Shown one piece after another: positions 40,194 through 48,682 of a DNA stretch of 64,000 bases. Location of the stretch: contig NZ_CP049866.1 of assembly GCF_011300215.1 (NCBI RefSeq), positions 1-64,000 of the forward strand, written 5' to 3'. How positions within the stretch are numbered: the stretch's first letter is position 1; the number at the start of each line of letters is the position of its first letter. Source of the stretch: Nocardioides piscis (GTDB taxonomy: Bacteria; Actinomycetota; Actinomycetes; Propionibacteriales; Nocardioidaceae). The position numbers were made by a program, and so were the translations under genes. Below the pieces are notes generated by a model. The model had not been told where the DNA came from. It was given only the letters and a program-made list of their open reading frames with translations, and searched no databases.

Positions 40194-40666
40194 GGCCCGC
40201 CCTCCCCCGCCTCAGGTATGGCGACGAACTGCCCGATCGGCACGGTGTGGGTCGCCGTCAGGCGGAACGAGCGCCGCCCCTGGGCGAGCACCTCTGGCAG
40301 GAACGGGATCGTGACGCCCGACTCCACCCGCAGGGTGATGACCGATGTGCCCGTGTGGCAGTTGTCGGGGAACGGCTCGCAGCTGATCGACACCTTCCCG
40401 GACTGTCCCATGACCCCTTGGTCGAGCAGGGTCTGCTCGACGACAGCCTGGGCTCGCGCTGCACCGACGCTGTCGTCGGGCGCGAGCGCATAGGCCCGGG
40501 CGGCCGCGCGAGCAGCACCATTGAGGGCGAACGCACCGCGCTGGACCTCGAAGACCGAGAGCACGATCCAGGTGATCGGGATGAAGAGGATCAGCCCGAC
40601 CCAGCAGAACTCGACGAGGGCGCTGCCGGATTCTCCCGACGCTCCGGCCCGGGAGGGGTGGCTCAC
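40190..40666 (-). CDS. TadE-like pilus assembly protein
   Basis: A 158-residue TadE-like protein. The segment SALVEFCWVGLILFIPITWI is the TadE-type TM helix with Glu at the fifth position, followed by the extracytoplasmic domain with Cys residues (ISCEPFPDNCHTGTS) probably disulfide-bonded. TadE-like proteins are pseudopilins of Flp pili. Four-base overlaps link it to both neighbours. Confidence 0.85.
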   Translation of the reverse strand: MSHPSRAGASGESGSALVEFCWVGLILFIPITWIVLSVFEVQRGAFALNGAARAAARAYALAPDDSVGAARAQAVVEQTLLDQGVMGQSGKVSISCEPFPDNCHTGTSVITLRVESGVTIPFLPEVLAQGRRSFRLTATHTVPIGQFVAIPEAGEGGP

Positions 40667-41064
40667 GGCGCACCCTCGATGATCGCGTTGCCGCTGGCTG
40701 AGAGCGCGATCGCGGGGCCACCGAGGCCGAGCGCCGGCACCTCGGCGTGGATGACGACCTCGTAGGCCGGGGCGCCAGCGATGGCGACCTCGCGGACGAC
40801 GATGTCGCGGGCGAACCTCTCGTTCAGCGTGCCCGCGATCTGCTCACTCGCCTTGGCGTGCCCGTCTGCCGGTGAGGCCCCCATGACCGCGGCTCGCCGC
40901 GCCCCCTCGGCCGCGGCCGAGGAGAGCGTGTTTCGCACGTGCAGCACGAGGGAGAGCTGGAGCAGCGCCGCGAACATCGGCAGCAGCACCACCAGGATCA
41001 TCACGAAGTCGACGACTGCGCTGCCCCGCTCGGACCCGTGACGCCACTGGGCGCTCGCGGTCAC
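40663..41064 (-). CDS. TadE-like pilus assembly protein
   Basis: A 133-residue TadE-family pseudopilin: GSAVVDFVMILVVLLPMFAA is the N-terminal hydrophobic segment with Asp in the position used by the family (Glu in the neighbour), and a short extracytoplasmic domain with no cysteine. It overlaps both neighbours by four bases. Two adjacent TadE-like genes plus TadG-like and Flp-like ones form a typical minimal Tad set for actinobacteria. Confidence 0.85.
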   Translation of the reverse strand: MTASAQWRHGSERGSAVVDFVMILVVLLPMFAALLQLSLVLHVRNTLSSAAAEGARRAAVMGASPADGHAKASEQIAGTLNERFARDIVVREVAIAGAPAYEVVIHAEVPALGLGGPAIALSASGNAIIEGAP

Positions 41065-41315
41065 TCCACCGACGCGAACGCGCGGGAGAGCAGTGCCTTG
41101 AGGGGCTCCTCGGCGAACGTGAAGATCACGATGGCCAGGCCCACGGTCATGACCGTGACCATCACCCAGCCAGGCACGTCTCCGCGTTCGTCGCGGCGAC
41201 GTCGCGCAGCGACCGCGAGGTAGAGCGTCAGGAGTTGGGAAGCGGCTGGGTCTTTCATCGGGATCCCCGTTCGGTCGGTCGGTAGGTCGTTGCTTGCAGC
41301 GGCACGGACGTTCAC
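41061..41315 (-). CDS. Small Flp-pilin-like membrane protein
   Basis: An 84-residue protein with a charged N-terminus (RRRRDERGDVPGW) and one hydrophobic helix (MVTVMTVGLAIVIFTFAE), close to the Flp pilin pattern but without a standard Gly-X-X-X-X-Glu cleavage site in the usual position. It lies between TadC and TadE genes where the pilin is expected in actinobacterial Tad loci, so it is the best candidate for the major pilin. An internal ATG at 41258 (MKDPAASQ) is an alternative start. It overlaps both neighbouring genes. Confidence 0.7.
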   Translation of the reverse strand: MNVRAAASNDLPTDRTGIPMKDPAASQLLTLYLAVAARRRRDERGDVPGWVMVTVMTVGLAIVIFTFAEEPLKALLSRAFASVE

Positions 41316-42253
41316 GGCACCACCAGGCTCAGGCCGATGGCACCAGGGAAGAACGCGAAGAGGACGGTCACCGGCAGCACCAGGAAGACGACCGGAGCCA
41401 TCATGAAGACCTCCTTGCGGGCGGCGGTCTCGATCAGCTCGCGCCGGCCGGCCTCGCGGACGTCTGCAGCCTGGGCGTGGAGCACGTCGGCCAGGGGGGT
41501 CCCTCGTTCGATCGCGACCGAGATCCCGCTCGCGAAGCGCGCGACCAGGGGCAGCCCGGTGCCGGCCGCCAGCGCGTCGAACCCGGCTGAGACCGGGGTG
41601 CCGGTGCGGATCCGGGCCAGTACCCGGCCCAGGTCGGCCGAGAGCTCGCCACCACTTCGCCGTACGACACGGTCGAGCGCAGCGACCGGGCTCTCACCCG
41701 CCGCGACCGCCAGCGCGAGGAGCTCAGCGACGGTCGGGAACTCGGCGACGATCTGCCGTTCACGGTTGTTCGCCTGGGTGCTCAAGCGGTTGTCGCGCGC
41801 CAGCACACCCGCGACGAAGCCGAAGCAGCACAGGAGCAGTGCCCCGACGGGACTGACGTCGTGGGTCAGGGCGCGCACCAGGCTGAGCGCAGCAACCACG
41901 GCGAAGCCTGCAAGTCCCCACAGGACCTGCTCGATGCGGAACTCGTGGACGGTCTTGGCGAGGGCGGCGCGCTGGAGTCGGCGCTGCACCGACGTCGCTC
42001 CGCCCAGCGCCCTCTCGACCATGTCGGCGGCCGACCGCAGGAACGGTCCGAAGACCCCGGCCGCGGCGGCGGTGGGCGACGACGAGCTCGCCTTGAGGGC
42101 GGGCGTGCGACCGACCTGGGGCAGGTCGCGCACGTAGGGCAGCACGCGCAAGGCCAGCTGGGGGCGCCGGATGGTCGACACCCGAGCAGCGACGAGCAGC
42201 ACCCCGGCGGCGAACGTCGCCCCGAGGACCAGTCCCCACAAGGTCGCGCTCAT
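41312..42253 (-). CDS. tadC: TadC-like type II/IV secretion F-family membrane protein
   Basis: A 313-residue inner-membrane platform protein of the GspF/TadC group: an N-terminal TM (LWGLVLGATFAAGVLLVAA), a cytoplasmic part, the T2SSF core (QIVAEFPTVAELLALAVAAG, LPLVARFASGISVAIERGTP, REAGRRELIETAARKEV) and C-terminal TMs ending PGAIGLSLVVP. It provides the base on which the ATPase acts during pilus assembly. It starts by an ATGA overlap with tadB. Confidence 0.93.
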   Translation of the reverse strand: MSATLWGLVLGATFAAGVLLVAARVSTIRRPQLALRVLPYVRDLPQVGRTPALKASSSSPTAAAAGVFGPFLRSAADMVERALGGATSVQRRLQRAALAKTVHEFRIEQVLWGLAGFAVVAALSLVRALTHDVSPVGALLLCCFGFVAGVLARDNRLSTQANNRERQIVAEFPTVAELLALAVAAGESPVAALDRVVRRSGGELSADLGRVLARIRTGTPVSAGFDALAAGTGLPLVARFASGISVAIERGTPLADVLHAQAADVREAGRRELIETAARKEVFMMAPVVFLVLPVTVLFAFFPGAIGLSLVVP

Positions 42254-43104
42254 GCCAGGATGCGCCTCTCGACCGGCAGCCGACCGATGCGCATCATCAA
42301 CCGGTAGGCGATCAGGCAGACGGCCCCACCCACCGCCAGGACCAGGACGCCGGGGCCGGACGAATAGGCGGTGATGGAGCCGGTCTGGAACGACATGAGC
42401 AGCAGGACCGCCCACGGCGCTGCCACCGCGAGCCGGGCCCCGTTGACCGTCCACGCCTGCCGCGACTCCATCTCCGAGCGTGTGCGTGCCTCGTCGCGGA
42501 GATAGCCGGAGAGGTTGCGCAGCAGGCGTCCCAGCTCGCCGCCGCCCACCTCGCGAGCGATGCGGAGTCCCTCCACGACGCGGTCGCCGACCGGGTCGGC
42601 GAGACGGTCCTTGAGCCGATCGAGCGACTCGTGGAACCGGCCGGTGACCTGGTAGTCGAGGGCGAATGCCTCGAACGAGTCCCGCAGTGCCTCGGGTCCG
42701 TTGGTGCCGAGGGCGGCGAGAGCGTCGGGCAGGGACAGTCCGGCGCGTACGGCGCTGGCCAGGTTGTCGACGGCGTCCGGCCACACCTCGGCGAACTCGC
42801 GTTGGCGTCTCGCGGCCCGTTGCTTGACGATCGCGACTGGCGCATACCCGGCCATCAGGGCAAACACGACTGCGATCGGCACTGTCCGCGAGACCGCCTG
42901 GATCACGACGAACGTGACGGCGCCGAAGACGACGCACAGTGCCACCAGGCTCGTCACCGACACGTCGCCGAGGCCGGCTCGGGCGAGCAGCTGTCGTCCC
43001 CGTCCGCCACCGGGCTTCGGCGCGCGCGGCGACCGCGGTACGGCGAAGGCCGACCAGATCAACAGCAGACCCACCCCGAGGGCCAGACCGACGAGGGCGC
43101 CCAT
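42250..43104 (-). CDS. tadB: TadB-like type II/IV secretion F-family membrane protein
   Basis: A 284-residue member of the same family: an N-terminal helix (GALVGLALGVGLLLIWSAFA), the T2SSF core (VWPDAVDNLASAVRAGLSLP, SFEAFALDYQVTGRFHESLD, REVGGGELGRLLRNL) and two C-terminal TMs. It pairs with TadC as the inner-membrane platform. It overlaps the cpaF stop (TGATG), confirming it belongs to the same operon as the interrupted ATPase. Confidence 0.93.
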   Translation of the reverse strand: MGALVGLALGVGLLLIWSAFAVPRSPRAPKPGGGRGRQLLARAGLGDVSVTSLVALCVVFGAVTFVVIQAVSRTVPIAVVFALMAGYAPVAIVKQRAARRQREFAEVWPDAVDNLASAVRAGLSLPDALAALGTNGPEALRDSFEAFALDYQVTGRFHESLDRLKDRLADPVGDRVVEGLRIAREVGGGELGRLLRNLSGYLRDEARTRSEMESRQAWTVNGARLAVAAPWAVLLLMSFQTGSITAYSSGPGVLVLAVGGAVCLIAYRLMMRIGRLPVERRILA

Positions 43105-43936
43105 CAGCGCCCGCCGTTGAGGAGCGCGTGCAGGTCGATGCCGACGCGTTCGAAGCGCTCGAGCCGCGACGGCACTCCGGCACCGCGACGCAGCTCGCCG
43201 CCGCCGCGCTCGAAGATGGGCTCCACCTCGATGATGTCGTTCTCGACACGTCCCGGCACCGAGACGATCTCGTTGACTCGGCGAACGCCCTGGGCGTCGA
43301 TGCCCAGGTGCACCACCAGGTCGACCGAGCTGGCCACCGTCGGCACCACGAACCTCGCCGAGATGTTCTCCCCCGCGAGCAGCGGAAGCGTGCACATCTT
43401 CACCAGCGCCTCGCGCGCACTGTTGGCGTGCAAGGTGCACATCCCGGGCAGTCCGGCATTCAGGGCCAGCAGCAGGTCGAGACACTCCTCGGCTCGCACC
43501 TCGCCGACGATGATCCGGCTGGGCCGCATACGAAGGGCCTCCTTGACCAGCTCTCGCAGCTGCACAGAGCCGGTTCCCTCGAGCCCTGCTTGTCGGGTCT
43601 GCATCGGCACCCAGTCCGGGTGGTTGAACTGGAGCTCGAAGACCTCTTCTGCCGAGATGACCCGGTCCCCACCTGGGATCGAGGACGCCAGGCAGTTGAG
43701 GAACGTGGTCTTGCCTGCCTGCGTCCCGCCAGCCACCAGCACGTTGAGTCCGGCCCGGATCGAGGCGTCGAGGAAGTCGGCCGCCGCTGGGGTGAGGCTG
43801 CCGAGCTCGACCAGGTCGTGCAGGCGTCGAGCCCTCACCACGAACTTGCGGATGTTGACGGCCGAGAACCCGCGACTGATCCCCTCCAGGACGACGTGGA
43901 GGCGGTGCCCTTGAGGAAGCATCGCGTCGACGAACG
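43104..43936 (-). pseudogene. cpaF: CpaF/TadA pilus ATPase, C-terminal part, split by the island
   Basis: This is the catalytic part of the Tad pilus secretion ATPase, severed from its N-terminus at 59268-59696. Coding sense runs FVDAMLPQGHRLHVVLEG through Walker A GGTQAGKTTFLNC, GGDRVISAEEVFEL, GEVRAEECLDLLLALN and MCTLHANSAREAL to RFERVGIDLHALLNGGR. The first seven codons upstream of the junction are island sequence. Joining it with the N-terminal part across GACGAACG gives QPFVDAMLPQG in frame and a full 417-residue ATPase, so the gene is intact apart from the insertion. While integrated, no complete CpaF can be made from this operon. Confidence 0.93.
43929..43936. other. attL core GACGAACG
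   Basis: This eight-base sequence recurs at the right junction (59268-59275) in the same orientation and in the same codon phase of cpaF, so it contains the crossover. Serine integrases exchange at a central dinucleotide, which probably lies inside these eight bases. Confidence 0.85.
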
Positions 43937-43956
43937 TAGGCGATACGTTAAGCGTT

Positions 43957-45342
43957 ATGAGCACCGCCATCCTTTACTTACGCCAGTCCAAGGCGAAGGA
44001 CGATTCGATCTCTATCGACCTGCAACGCGCTGCCTGCCTCGCCCACTGCCAGCGTCAGGGTTATGAGGTCATCGAGGAAGTGGTCGAAGAGGGTGTCTCA
44101 GGATTCCGCGACTGGCGCAAGCGACCGGAGTTCCACCGCGTCGTCGAGTCCAGGGCTGACGTCGTAGTTGTCTATCGGTGGTCGCGCCTGTCACGTAAGC
44201 GGCTGGACCAGGCGCAGCTGATCGACATGCTCGGGACGGTCGAGTCGGCGACCGAGCCGATAGACCCGACCACGGCGGGTGGCCGGTTCGCTCGCGAGCA
44301 GTTCCTCTCGTTCGCTGCGTTCGAGTCGGACCTCAAGAGCGAGCAGTGGAAGGAGGCGCTCAACCATCGAGCCGAGCGCGGCCTACCCAAGAACGGACAG
44401 CCGAGGTACGGATACGCCAAGCGCGAGGACGGCCACTACTCCCCCGACCCCATCACCGGACCGATCTTGCACGAGATGTACATCCGCTACATCGGAGGCG
44501 CGGGGTTACAGGTCCTGTGCGGCTGGCTCAACGATGCGGGGCACACGACGCAGCGCGGGAACGCGTGGACCGTGCAGACGTTGCGCCGTCTGTTGGAGTC
44601 GGGTTTCGGCGCCGGCCTGCTCGTTCAGGACACGAGAACAACGGGACGCGAGACGTCGTGGATCGAAGGCGCCCACGACGGAGTGATCAGTAGGGACGAG
44701 TGGCAGGCGTACCTCGACGTGAGGGGCAAGCGGAAGACCGTCGCGCCTAAGCGTCGAATCGCGCGGTGGCACTTGGCGGGGCTCGCGATCTGCGGCCTGT
44801 GTGGCAACCGCATGATCGTCACGACGCTGAAGGAGGGGAAGTCGCAGGCGCTCTGCTCCGGCTACCACAACTCACGGTCCTGCACGGGCGTGTGGATCAA
44901 GCGTCAGGTGCTGGAACACCGGGTCGCGCTATGGCTCGGCGCGCACATCGAGGACTTCCCTGAGAGGGACGTGACAGGCGGGGACGAGGCGAACGTCGTT
45001 AGTGATTTAGAGGAACGTCTAGCCGGGGTCCAGGCGCGTCTAGTGCGGCTCGCGGAGGGATACGCGGACGGCACTCTGGACACGGAGGGTTACCGGGGAG
45101 CACAGGCGAACGCCCTGGACGAGCGGACGAAGATCGAGACCGCGCTGCGTGACGCACGCGAGGAGGTCAGGCTCAGCGCGCCCATCAACATTGATGAGTT
45201 CTCGCGCCTGGAGGTCGGCGACGTCTCACCCGGCGAGTGGAACACCCTGCTCGGGCGGGTCCTCCGGCGCGTCGAGGTTTTCGGTGATCGTCTCGTGCTG
45301 GTGCCCGTCGTTGGCGACCAGGTGGAGATTCCCCGCTCGTGA
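43957..45342 (+). CDS. int: Serine-type site-specific integrase
   Basis: A 461-residue large serine recombinase. The catalytic Ser is in YLRQSKAKD (Ser11), the resolvase fold continues with VVVVYRWSRLSRKRLDQAQL, and the recombinase and zinc-ribbon domains follow (YGYAKREDGHYSPDP; CGLCGNRM and SGYHNSRSC with four Cys). The C-terminus is a coiled coil (DLEERLAGVQARLVRLAEG), then a structured tail. Its ATG is only 21 bases from the attL core, so the att site lies where its promoter would be. It catalyses integration into cpaF, and excision needs a directionality factor. Confidence 0.96.
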   Translation: MSTAILYLRQSKAKDDSISIDLQRAACLAHCQRQGYEVIEEVVEEGVSGFRDWRKRPEFHRVVESRADVVVVYRWSRLSRKRLDQAQLIDMLGTVESATEPIDPTTAGGRFAREQFLSFAAFESDLKSEQWKEALNHRAERGLPKNGQPRYGYAKREDGHYSPDPITGPILHEMYIRYIGGAGLQVLCGWLNDAGHTTQRGNAWTVQTLRRLLESGFGAGLLVQDTRTTGRETSWIEGAHDGVISRDEWQAYLDVRGKRKTVAPKRRIARWHLAGLAICGLCGNRMIVTTLKEGKSQALCSGYHNSRSCTGVWIKRQVLEHRVALWLGAHIEDFPERDVTGGDEANVVSDLEERLAGVQARLVRLAEGYADGTLDTEGYRGAQANALDERTKIETALRDAREEVRLSAPINIDEFSRLEVGDVSPGEWNTLLGRVLRRVEVFGDRLVLVPVVGDQVEIPRS

Positions 45343-45465
45343 GTCGTGAAACGTCCTGACGCGTATGTAGACGTCGCCCCATGCGGGAACGCACCGCGAC
45401 AGGACCCACAGGATCAGGGCGACGCCGAGCATCACCGGTGGTGCTCCGCCCAAAGCCTCGATCAT
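45226..45465 (-). CDS. Possible small membrane protein overlapping int 3' end
   Basis: A 79-residue reading frame on the opposite strand beginning MIEALGGAPPVMLGVALILW, one TM helix, then a polar domain (SRAGNLHLVANDGHQHETI). An SD-like GAGCAGG stands about eight bases upstream of the ATG. It overlaps the int gene by 117 bases, which weakens the case. Membrane small proteins are common cargo of phage elements, but this could be chance. No homologue is recognised. Confidence 0.3.
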   Translation of the reverse strand: MIEALGGAPPVMLGVALILWVLSRCVPAWGDVYIRVRTFHDSRAGNLHLVANDGHQHETITENLDAPEDPPEQGVPLAG

Positions 45466-45754
45466 GGTGGCCTGCTCTCGTGATGGCGACAGGTTCCTTA
45501 CCTGTCAAGACCATCGTCCCCGACTTCGCCGACAAGACACTGCACTTGTCCCCTGAGTTATCCCCAGCGACTGTGGACAACTGGCAGGCCACAGGCCTCT
45601 GACCTGCGGAAACACTGACCATCGGACTTGGCGCGGGCATCCTCGAAGTAGAACCGGATGCGTGCGTTCATTCGCGTCCGCAAGACGAAAAACCTGCTCT
45701 GACCTGCGACAACGTCAGGCGCAGCAGGCGCTTGAACCGCTCGGTCGGGTCTCG

Positions 45755-45958
45755 TTACGGATGTAGGTGATGATCCTCCCGGATCTTGCCCTGGTCGTAG
45801 AAGAGGACATCGCCCTCGGCGTGGCACTCAACTTCGAGGGATGGTGCGTGCCGACCGTGCGTGGCCCGTCGTGCGGCCTGTCGTGCGGCCAACGGTGCAA
45901 GCGTGACGACACCGCCGAGCTGCTCCCTACGTATGAGCTGGACCAGGTCCACGCCCAC
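45755..45958 (-). CDS. Possible small island protein of unknown function
   Basis: A 67-residue frame starting at a GTG: GVDLVQLIRREQLGGVV, then a basic stretch rich in His/Arg (AARQAARRATHGRHAP), and an acidic C-terminus (EVECHAEGDVLFYDQ, KIREDHHL). It shows moderate codon bias and no family. It points away from an AT-rich control region, as an early regulatory gene of the island would. An in-frame stop lies 36 bases upstream of the start. Function unknown; the frame may be fortuitous. Confidence 0.35.
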   Translation of the reverse strand: MGVDLVQLIRREQLGGVVTLAPLAARQAARRATHGRHAPSLEVECHAEGDVLFYDQGKIREDHHLHP

Positions 45959-46463
45959 ATTCGGAAACGGCGCGGCCTGCGTGCTGGTGGATTACCTGCC
46001 CGACGCCCAGTGAGAACCGTTTTCAAATCAATTTGCGAATTTTTTTCAGCGTGGTCGAACCCACTCGCACCGGGCGATTCCGGCACTCAAGGTCCTAGAA
46101 GTAGGTCCAAATGTGCGGGCGAGTCGATCGATGATTCTTGTAACCGGCCGCGATGAAGTTCCGACAGGGAGGGAGCGGTCGGAGGCAGAAGCGGAACAAC
46201 ACCGCCTAGAAAGCCAAGCTCGATGTCATACCCCGCCCTGAGCGCGGGCGACGCTGATCGGGTGGACGCCGGACGGGCCATGCCGCCTATTGCCGGCGAT
46301 CTGCTCTAGGCGATCTGCGCGGGCTCGTGCGCGGGTTAACGGCTCAGGGTACGGACCCAGTGGGGAGCCGATGAGCAGACCGAACCCCGGAGGCGGGGTC
46401 GGCACCCTACGAGCGTTTCGGCCCTGCCCTCCGTCCCATCCACAACCACGCAGAGAAGGTCCA
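45959..46463. other. Non-coding control region of the island
   Basis: No supported gene is seen in 505 bases. It holds the most AT-rich segment of the window (46015-46060, including TTTTCAAATCAATTTG and a seven-T run) expected for promoters or melting, and an SD sequence GAGAAGG at its right end for the gene at 46464. It probably carries divergent promoters. Confidence 0.5.
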
Positions 46464-46601
46464 ATGACCACACACGCCACGACCGAGCAAGACCTCATCG
46501 TCAGCCTCATCTCCGACCTCGCTTTGATCAAGGGCGAGCTGGAGTCCATGGGCATCAGCGTCGGCATCGAGGTCGGCGCTCGTTGGCCGGAAGAACAGTA
46601 G
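46464..46601 (+). CDS. Small island protein, 45 residues
   Basis: The reading frame begins MTTHATTEQDLIVSLISDLA and ends EVGARWPEEQ. An exact SD-like GAGAAGG lies seven bases before the ATG. The acidic helical middle (LIKGELESMGI) suggests a short helix-turn or oligomerising protein. It may be the first gene of the replication operon or a transcription modulator. No homologue is recognised. Confidence 0.5.
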   Translation: MTTHATTEQDLIVSLISDLALIKGELESMGISVGIEVGARWPEEQ

Positions 46602-46752
46602 GCGACCACCTCGGCCAGCGAAGTGCTTTCTCGCTGCCCGGGGTTGTCGTGCATTTGTCGGACACCTCTCAGGCGTATTCACAAACAACTGGAGACCATT
46701 GAAAGTAATGATGGAATATAGTTAACGCCGAAACTTAGCACGACGACATCAA

Positions 46753-46785
46753 AGACGCTGAACGGCTAACCGCTGTTTGGCGTCT
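46753..46785 (+). terminator. Imperfect hairpin upstream of the excisionase gene
   Basis: AGACGCTGAACGGC can pair with GCTGTTTGGCGTCT (11 of 14 positions) and is followed by TCTTCATTC. It probably ends a leader or small transcript begun in the control region; an attenuator role is possible. The flanking 46602-46752 shows no gene. Confidence 0.4.
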
Positions 46786-46807
46786 CTTCATTCACACTGG
46801 AGATCCC

Positions 46808-46978
46808 TTGATTACCCCAATTGTAATGAACGTACCCGAGGCGGCGGAGTACCTGCGTCTCAGTCCCAGCACGATCCGCAAGATGATAGCCGCGGATGAA
46901 CTTAAGTCAACGATGCTTCGCGGACAGATCCGCATCCTCAAGGAAGACCTGGATGCGCTGTTCGAGGCGCATGACTAA
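46808..46978 (+). CDS. AlpA/Xis-like helix-turn-helix protein, probable recombination directionality factor
   Basis: A 56-residue MerR/excisionase-type HTH protein: NVPEAAEYLRLSPSTIRKMI is the helix-turn-helix of the AlpA family and GQIRILKEDLDAL the following wing. The start is TTG 46808 with GGAG six bases upstream; the ATG at 46826 is an alternative. In satellites such genes control int and the replication genes and direct excision. It lies next to the primase as in PICI-type elements. It is too short for most gene finders, so it is easily missed. Confidence 0.8.
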   Translation: MITPIVMNVPEAAEYLRLSPSTIRKMIAADELKSTMLRGQIRILKEDLDALFEAHD

Positions 46979-46981
46979 AGA

Positions 46982-47016
46982 GCCACCGGCCCCGGAGGAG
47001 GAATGAAGCCGGTGGC
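46982..47016 (+). terminator. Rho-independent terminator after excisionase gene
   Basis: GCCACCGGC pairs with GCCGGTGGC around a 17-base loop, followed by CCTTCTTTGTT. It ends three bases past the excisionase stop and separates it from the primase gene. The loop contains an SD-like GGAGGAGG, whose role is unclear. Confidence 0.7.
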
Positions 47017-47053
47017 CCTTCTTTGTTAGCACCCAATTTATGGAGATGAAGTA

Positions 47054-48601
47054 ATGCAAGACAATAATATCGCAGCATTTGATAGCCACCCTCAGTCCGA
47101 GGGCACACCAACGATCCTCGCGGCCGTCAAACCCCACCGACCCCAGGACATGATCAACCTGATGCGGGCCCGACACGAAGCCACTACTGATGCCGTAGCG
47201 GCGCAGATCATCGCCGAAGACGCGCTGCGCGACCGGTACTGCTGGACCAGCGGAGTCGGCTGGTTGAGATACGAGCACGGCGTCTGGACCGAGACATCGG
47301 AGGCGACCGTCATCGAACGAATTCGCCGCGCCGTGATCGATTGGCGCTACATCGAATCCAGCACTGGTGCCGATGCGGAGCGCCAGATGCGCTTGAAAGC
47401 TCTACTCGGACGCAATCGCATCGCAGCAATCGCGTCGCTCTCGCGCGGGATCGTCCAGGAAGAGACATCGGCGTTCGACGCCCATCCCGACCTGTTAAAC
47501 GTCCGGAATGGGGTGGTTGACCTCCGCACGGGACAGCTACAGCCGCACGACCCGTCTCTCTTGTTAACGAAGATTGCGTCGTGTGACTACATCTCTGGCG
47601 AGTCGCATTGCGACTGGACGACTGCGTTGGGGAGCATGCCGACCGGGGTGGCCGAGTGGATGCAGATCCGGATTGGTCAAGCGTCTACCGGCTACATGAC
47701 CTCCGATGACATCCTGCCGGTGCTACAGGGCGGCGGCGAGAACGGCAAGACCACCGTCATATCGGCCATCGAGCGCGTGCTTGGCACGCATGCTCGCAAG
47801 GTGCCTGACCGAGTGCTTTTGGGAAACCACAACGACCACCCGACCGAGATGATGACCTTGCGCGGGGTGCGGTTCGCCCTGATCGAGGAGACGCCGGAAG
47901 CTCGCCACCTCAACGTCAAACGCTTGAAGGACCTGTTGGGCACGCCCACGATCACGGCGAGGGCGATCGCCCGGGACAACGTGACCTGGGACGCCACGCA
48001 CTCGCTCTTCCTGACGACGAACTACGCGCCCCGGATCGACGAGGTTGACCATGGGACGTGGCGTCGGCTCGCGATGGTCAGGTTCCCGTACACCTACGTC
48101 ACGACGCCCCAGAAGGACGAGGAACGGAGGGGTGACCCGCACCTCCGCGACCGTCTCCGCGACGGCCTACAAGGCCAGCACGAGGCCGTCCTCGCCTGGA
48201 TCGTCGAGGGCGCGGTGAGGTGGTACTCCGCAGACCGGCGCATCCCGACACCACCGGTACAGGTGTTCACAGACACCAGGAAGTGGCGAGGCGAAGCCGA
48301 CATGGTCTTCGCCTTCGTCGAGGAGTGCATCGAGTTCGACTCCGACGCGATGGTCACGACCACAGACCTCTTGGCGCAGTTCAACGACTGGCTGCTGCAG
48401 CGCGGAGCACACAGCTGGTCTGACCAGACCTTCTCGGCCAGGTTCGCCACGCATCCGACCGTCGCCGAGCACTCAGTCTCGAAGGCGCGCACGACGAAGC
48501 TCGACGCCATCACGCGCAGGTCCGGACCACTGGCCTTCAACAAGGAGCCGTTGACGGGTCGCCAGAGTGTCTGGGTTGGTGTCCGGTTCGAGCGGTCGTG
48601 A
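47054..48601 (+). CDS. D5/P4-type phage primase-helicase
   Basis: A 515-residue replication protein. The N-terminal 170 residues correspond to the D5_N region (RYCWTSGVGWLRYEHGVW, LLNVRNGVVDLRTGQLQPHD), and the SF3 helicase follows with Walker A QGGGENGKTTV (Lys232), Walker B FALIEETPEA and motif C LFLTTNYAPRIDE. The C-terminal VFAFVEECIEF and RGAHSWSDQTF look like a DNA-binding winged helix. It starts and unwinds island replication. No separate polymerase-type primase is present; priming may rely on its N-terminus or host DnaG. Repeats just downstream may be its origin. Confidence 0.93.
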   Translation: MQDNNIAAFDSHPQSEGTPTILAAVKPHRPQDMINLMRARHEATTDAVAAQIIAEDALRDRYCWTSGVGWLRYEHGVWTETSEATVIERIRRAVIDWRYIESSTGADAERQMRLKALLGRNRIAAIASLSRGIVQEETSAFDAHPDLLNVRNGVVDLRTGQLQPHDPSLLLTKIASCDYISGESHCDWTTALGSMPTGVAEWMQIRIGQASTGYMTSDDILPVLQGGGENGKTTVISAIERVLGTHARKVPDRVLLGNHNDHPTEMMTLRGVRFALIEETPEARHLNVKRLKDLLGTPTITARAIARDNVTWDATHSLFLTTNYAPRIDEVDHGTWRRLAMVRFPYTYVTTPQKDEERRGDPHLRDRLRDGLQGQHEAVLAWIVEGAVRWYSADRRIPTPPVQVFTDTRKWRGEADMVFAFVEECIEFDSDAMVTTTDLLAQFNDWLLQRGAHSWSDQTFSARFATHPTVAEHSVSKARTTKLDAITRRSGPLAFNKEPLTGRQSVWVGVRFERS

Positions 48602-48606
48602 CAGGG

Positions 48607-48682
48607 GTGACAAGGGGTCTTAGGTCGTTCCGACAAAGACAAAGATGGGAAACGACCAAAGGTCCCTTGGCACCTTTGTCAC
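48607..48682. repeat. Nested inverted repeats, candidate island replication origin
   Basis: GTGACAA (48607-48613) faces TTGTCAC (48676-48682), and inside GGTCGTT (48623-48629) faces AACGACC (48651-48657); GACAAAGACAAAG lies between them. Such GTGACAAAG-like motifs just downstream of an SF3 helicase are usual for satellite origins. Origin activity is inferred from location and symmetry. Confidence 0.55.

Noticed and set aside
43104..43970. Complete cpaF starting at 43970
   Set aside because: The first seven codons come from island DNA and the N-terminal domain is missing; it is a fragment.
46991..47028. Leader peptide in the terminator loop (ATG after GGAGGAGG)
   Set aside because: Spacing of one base from SD to ATG is too short and the frame is eight codons.
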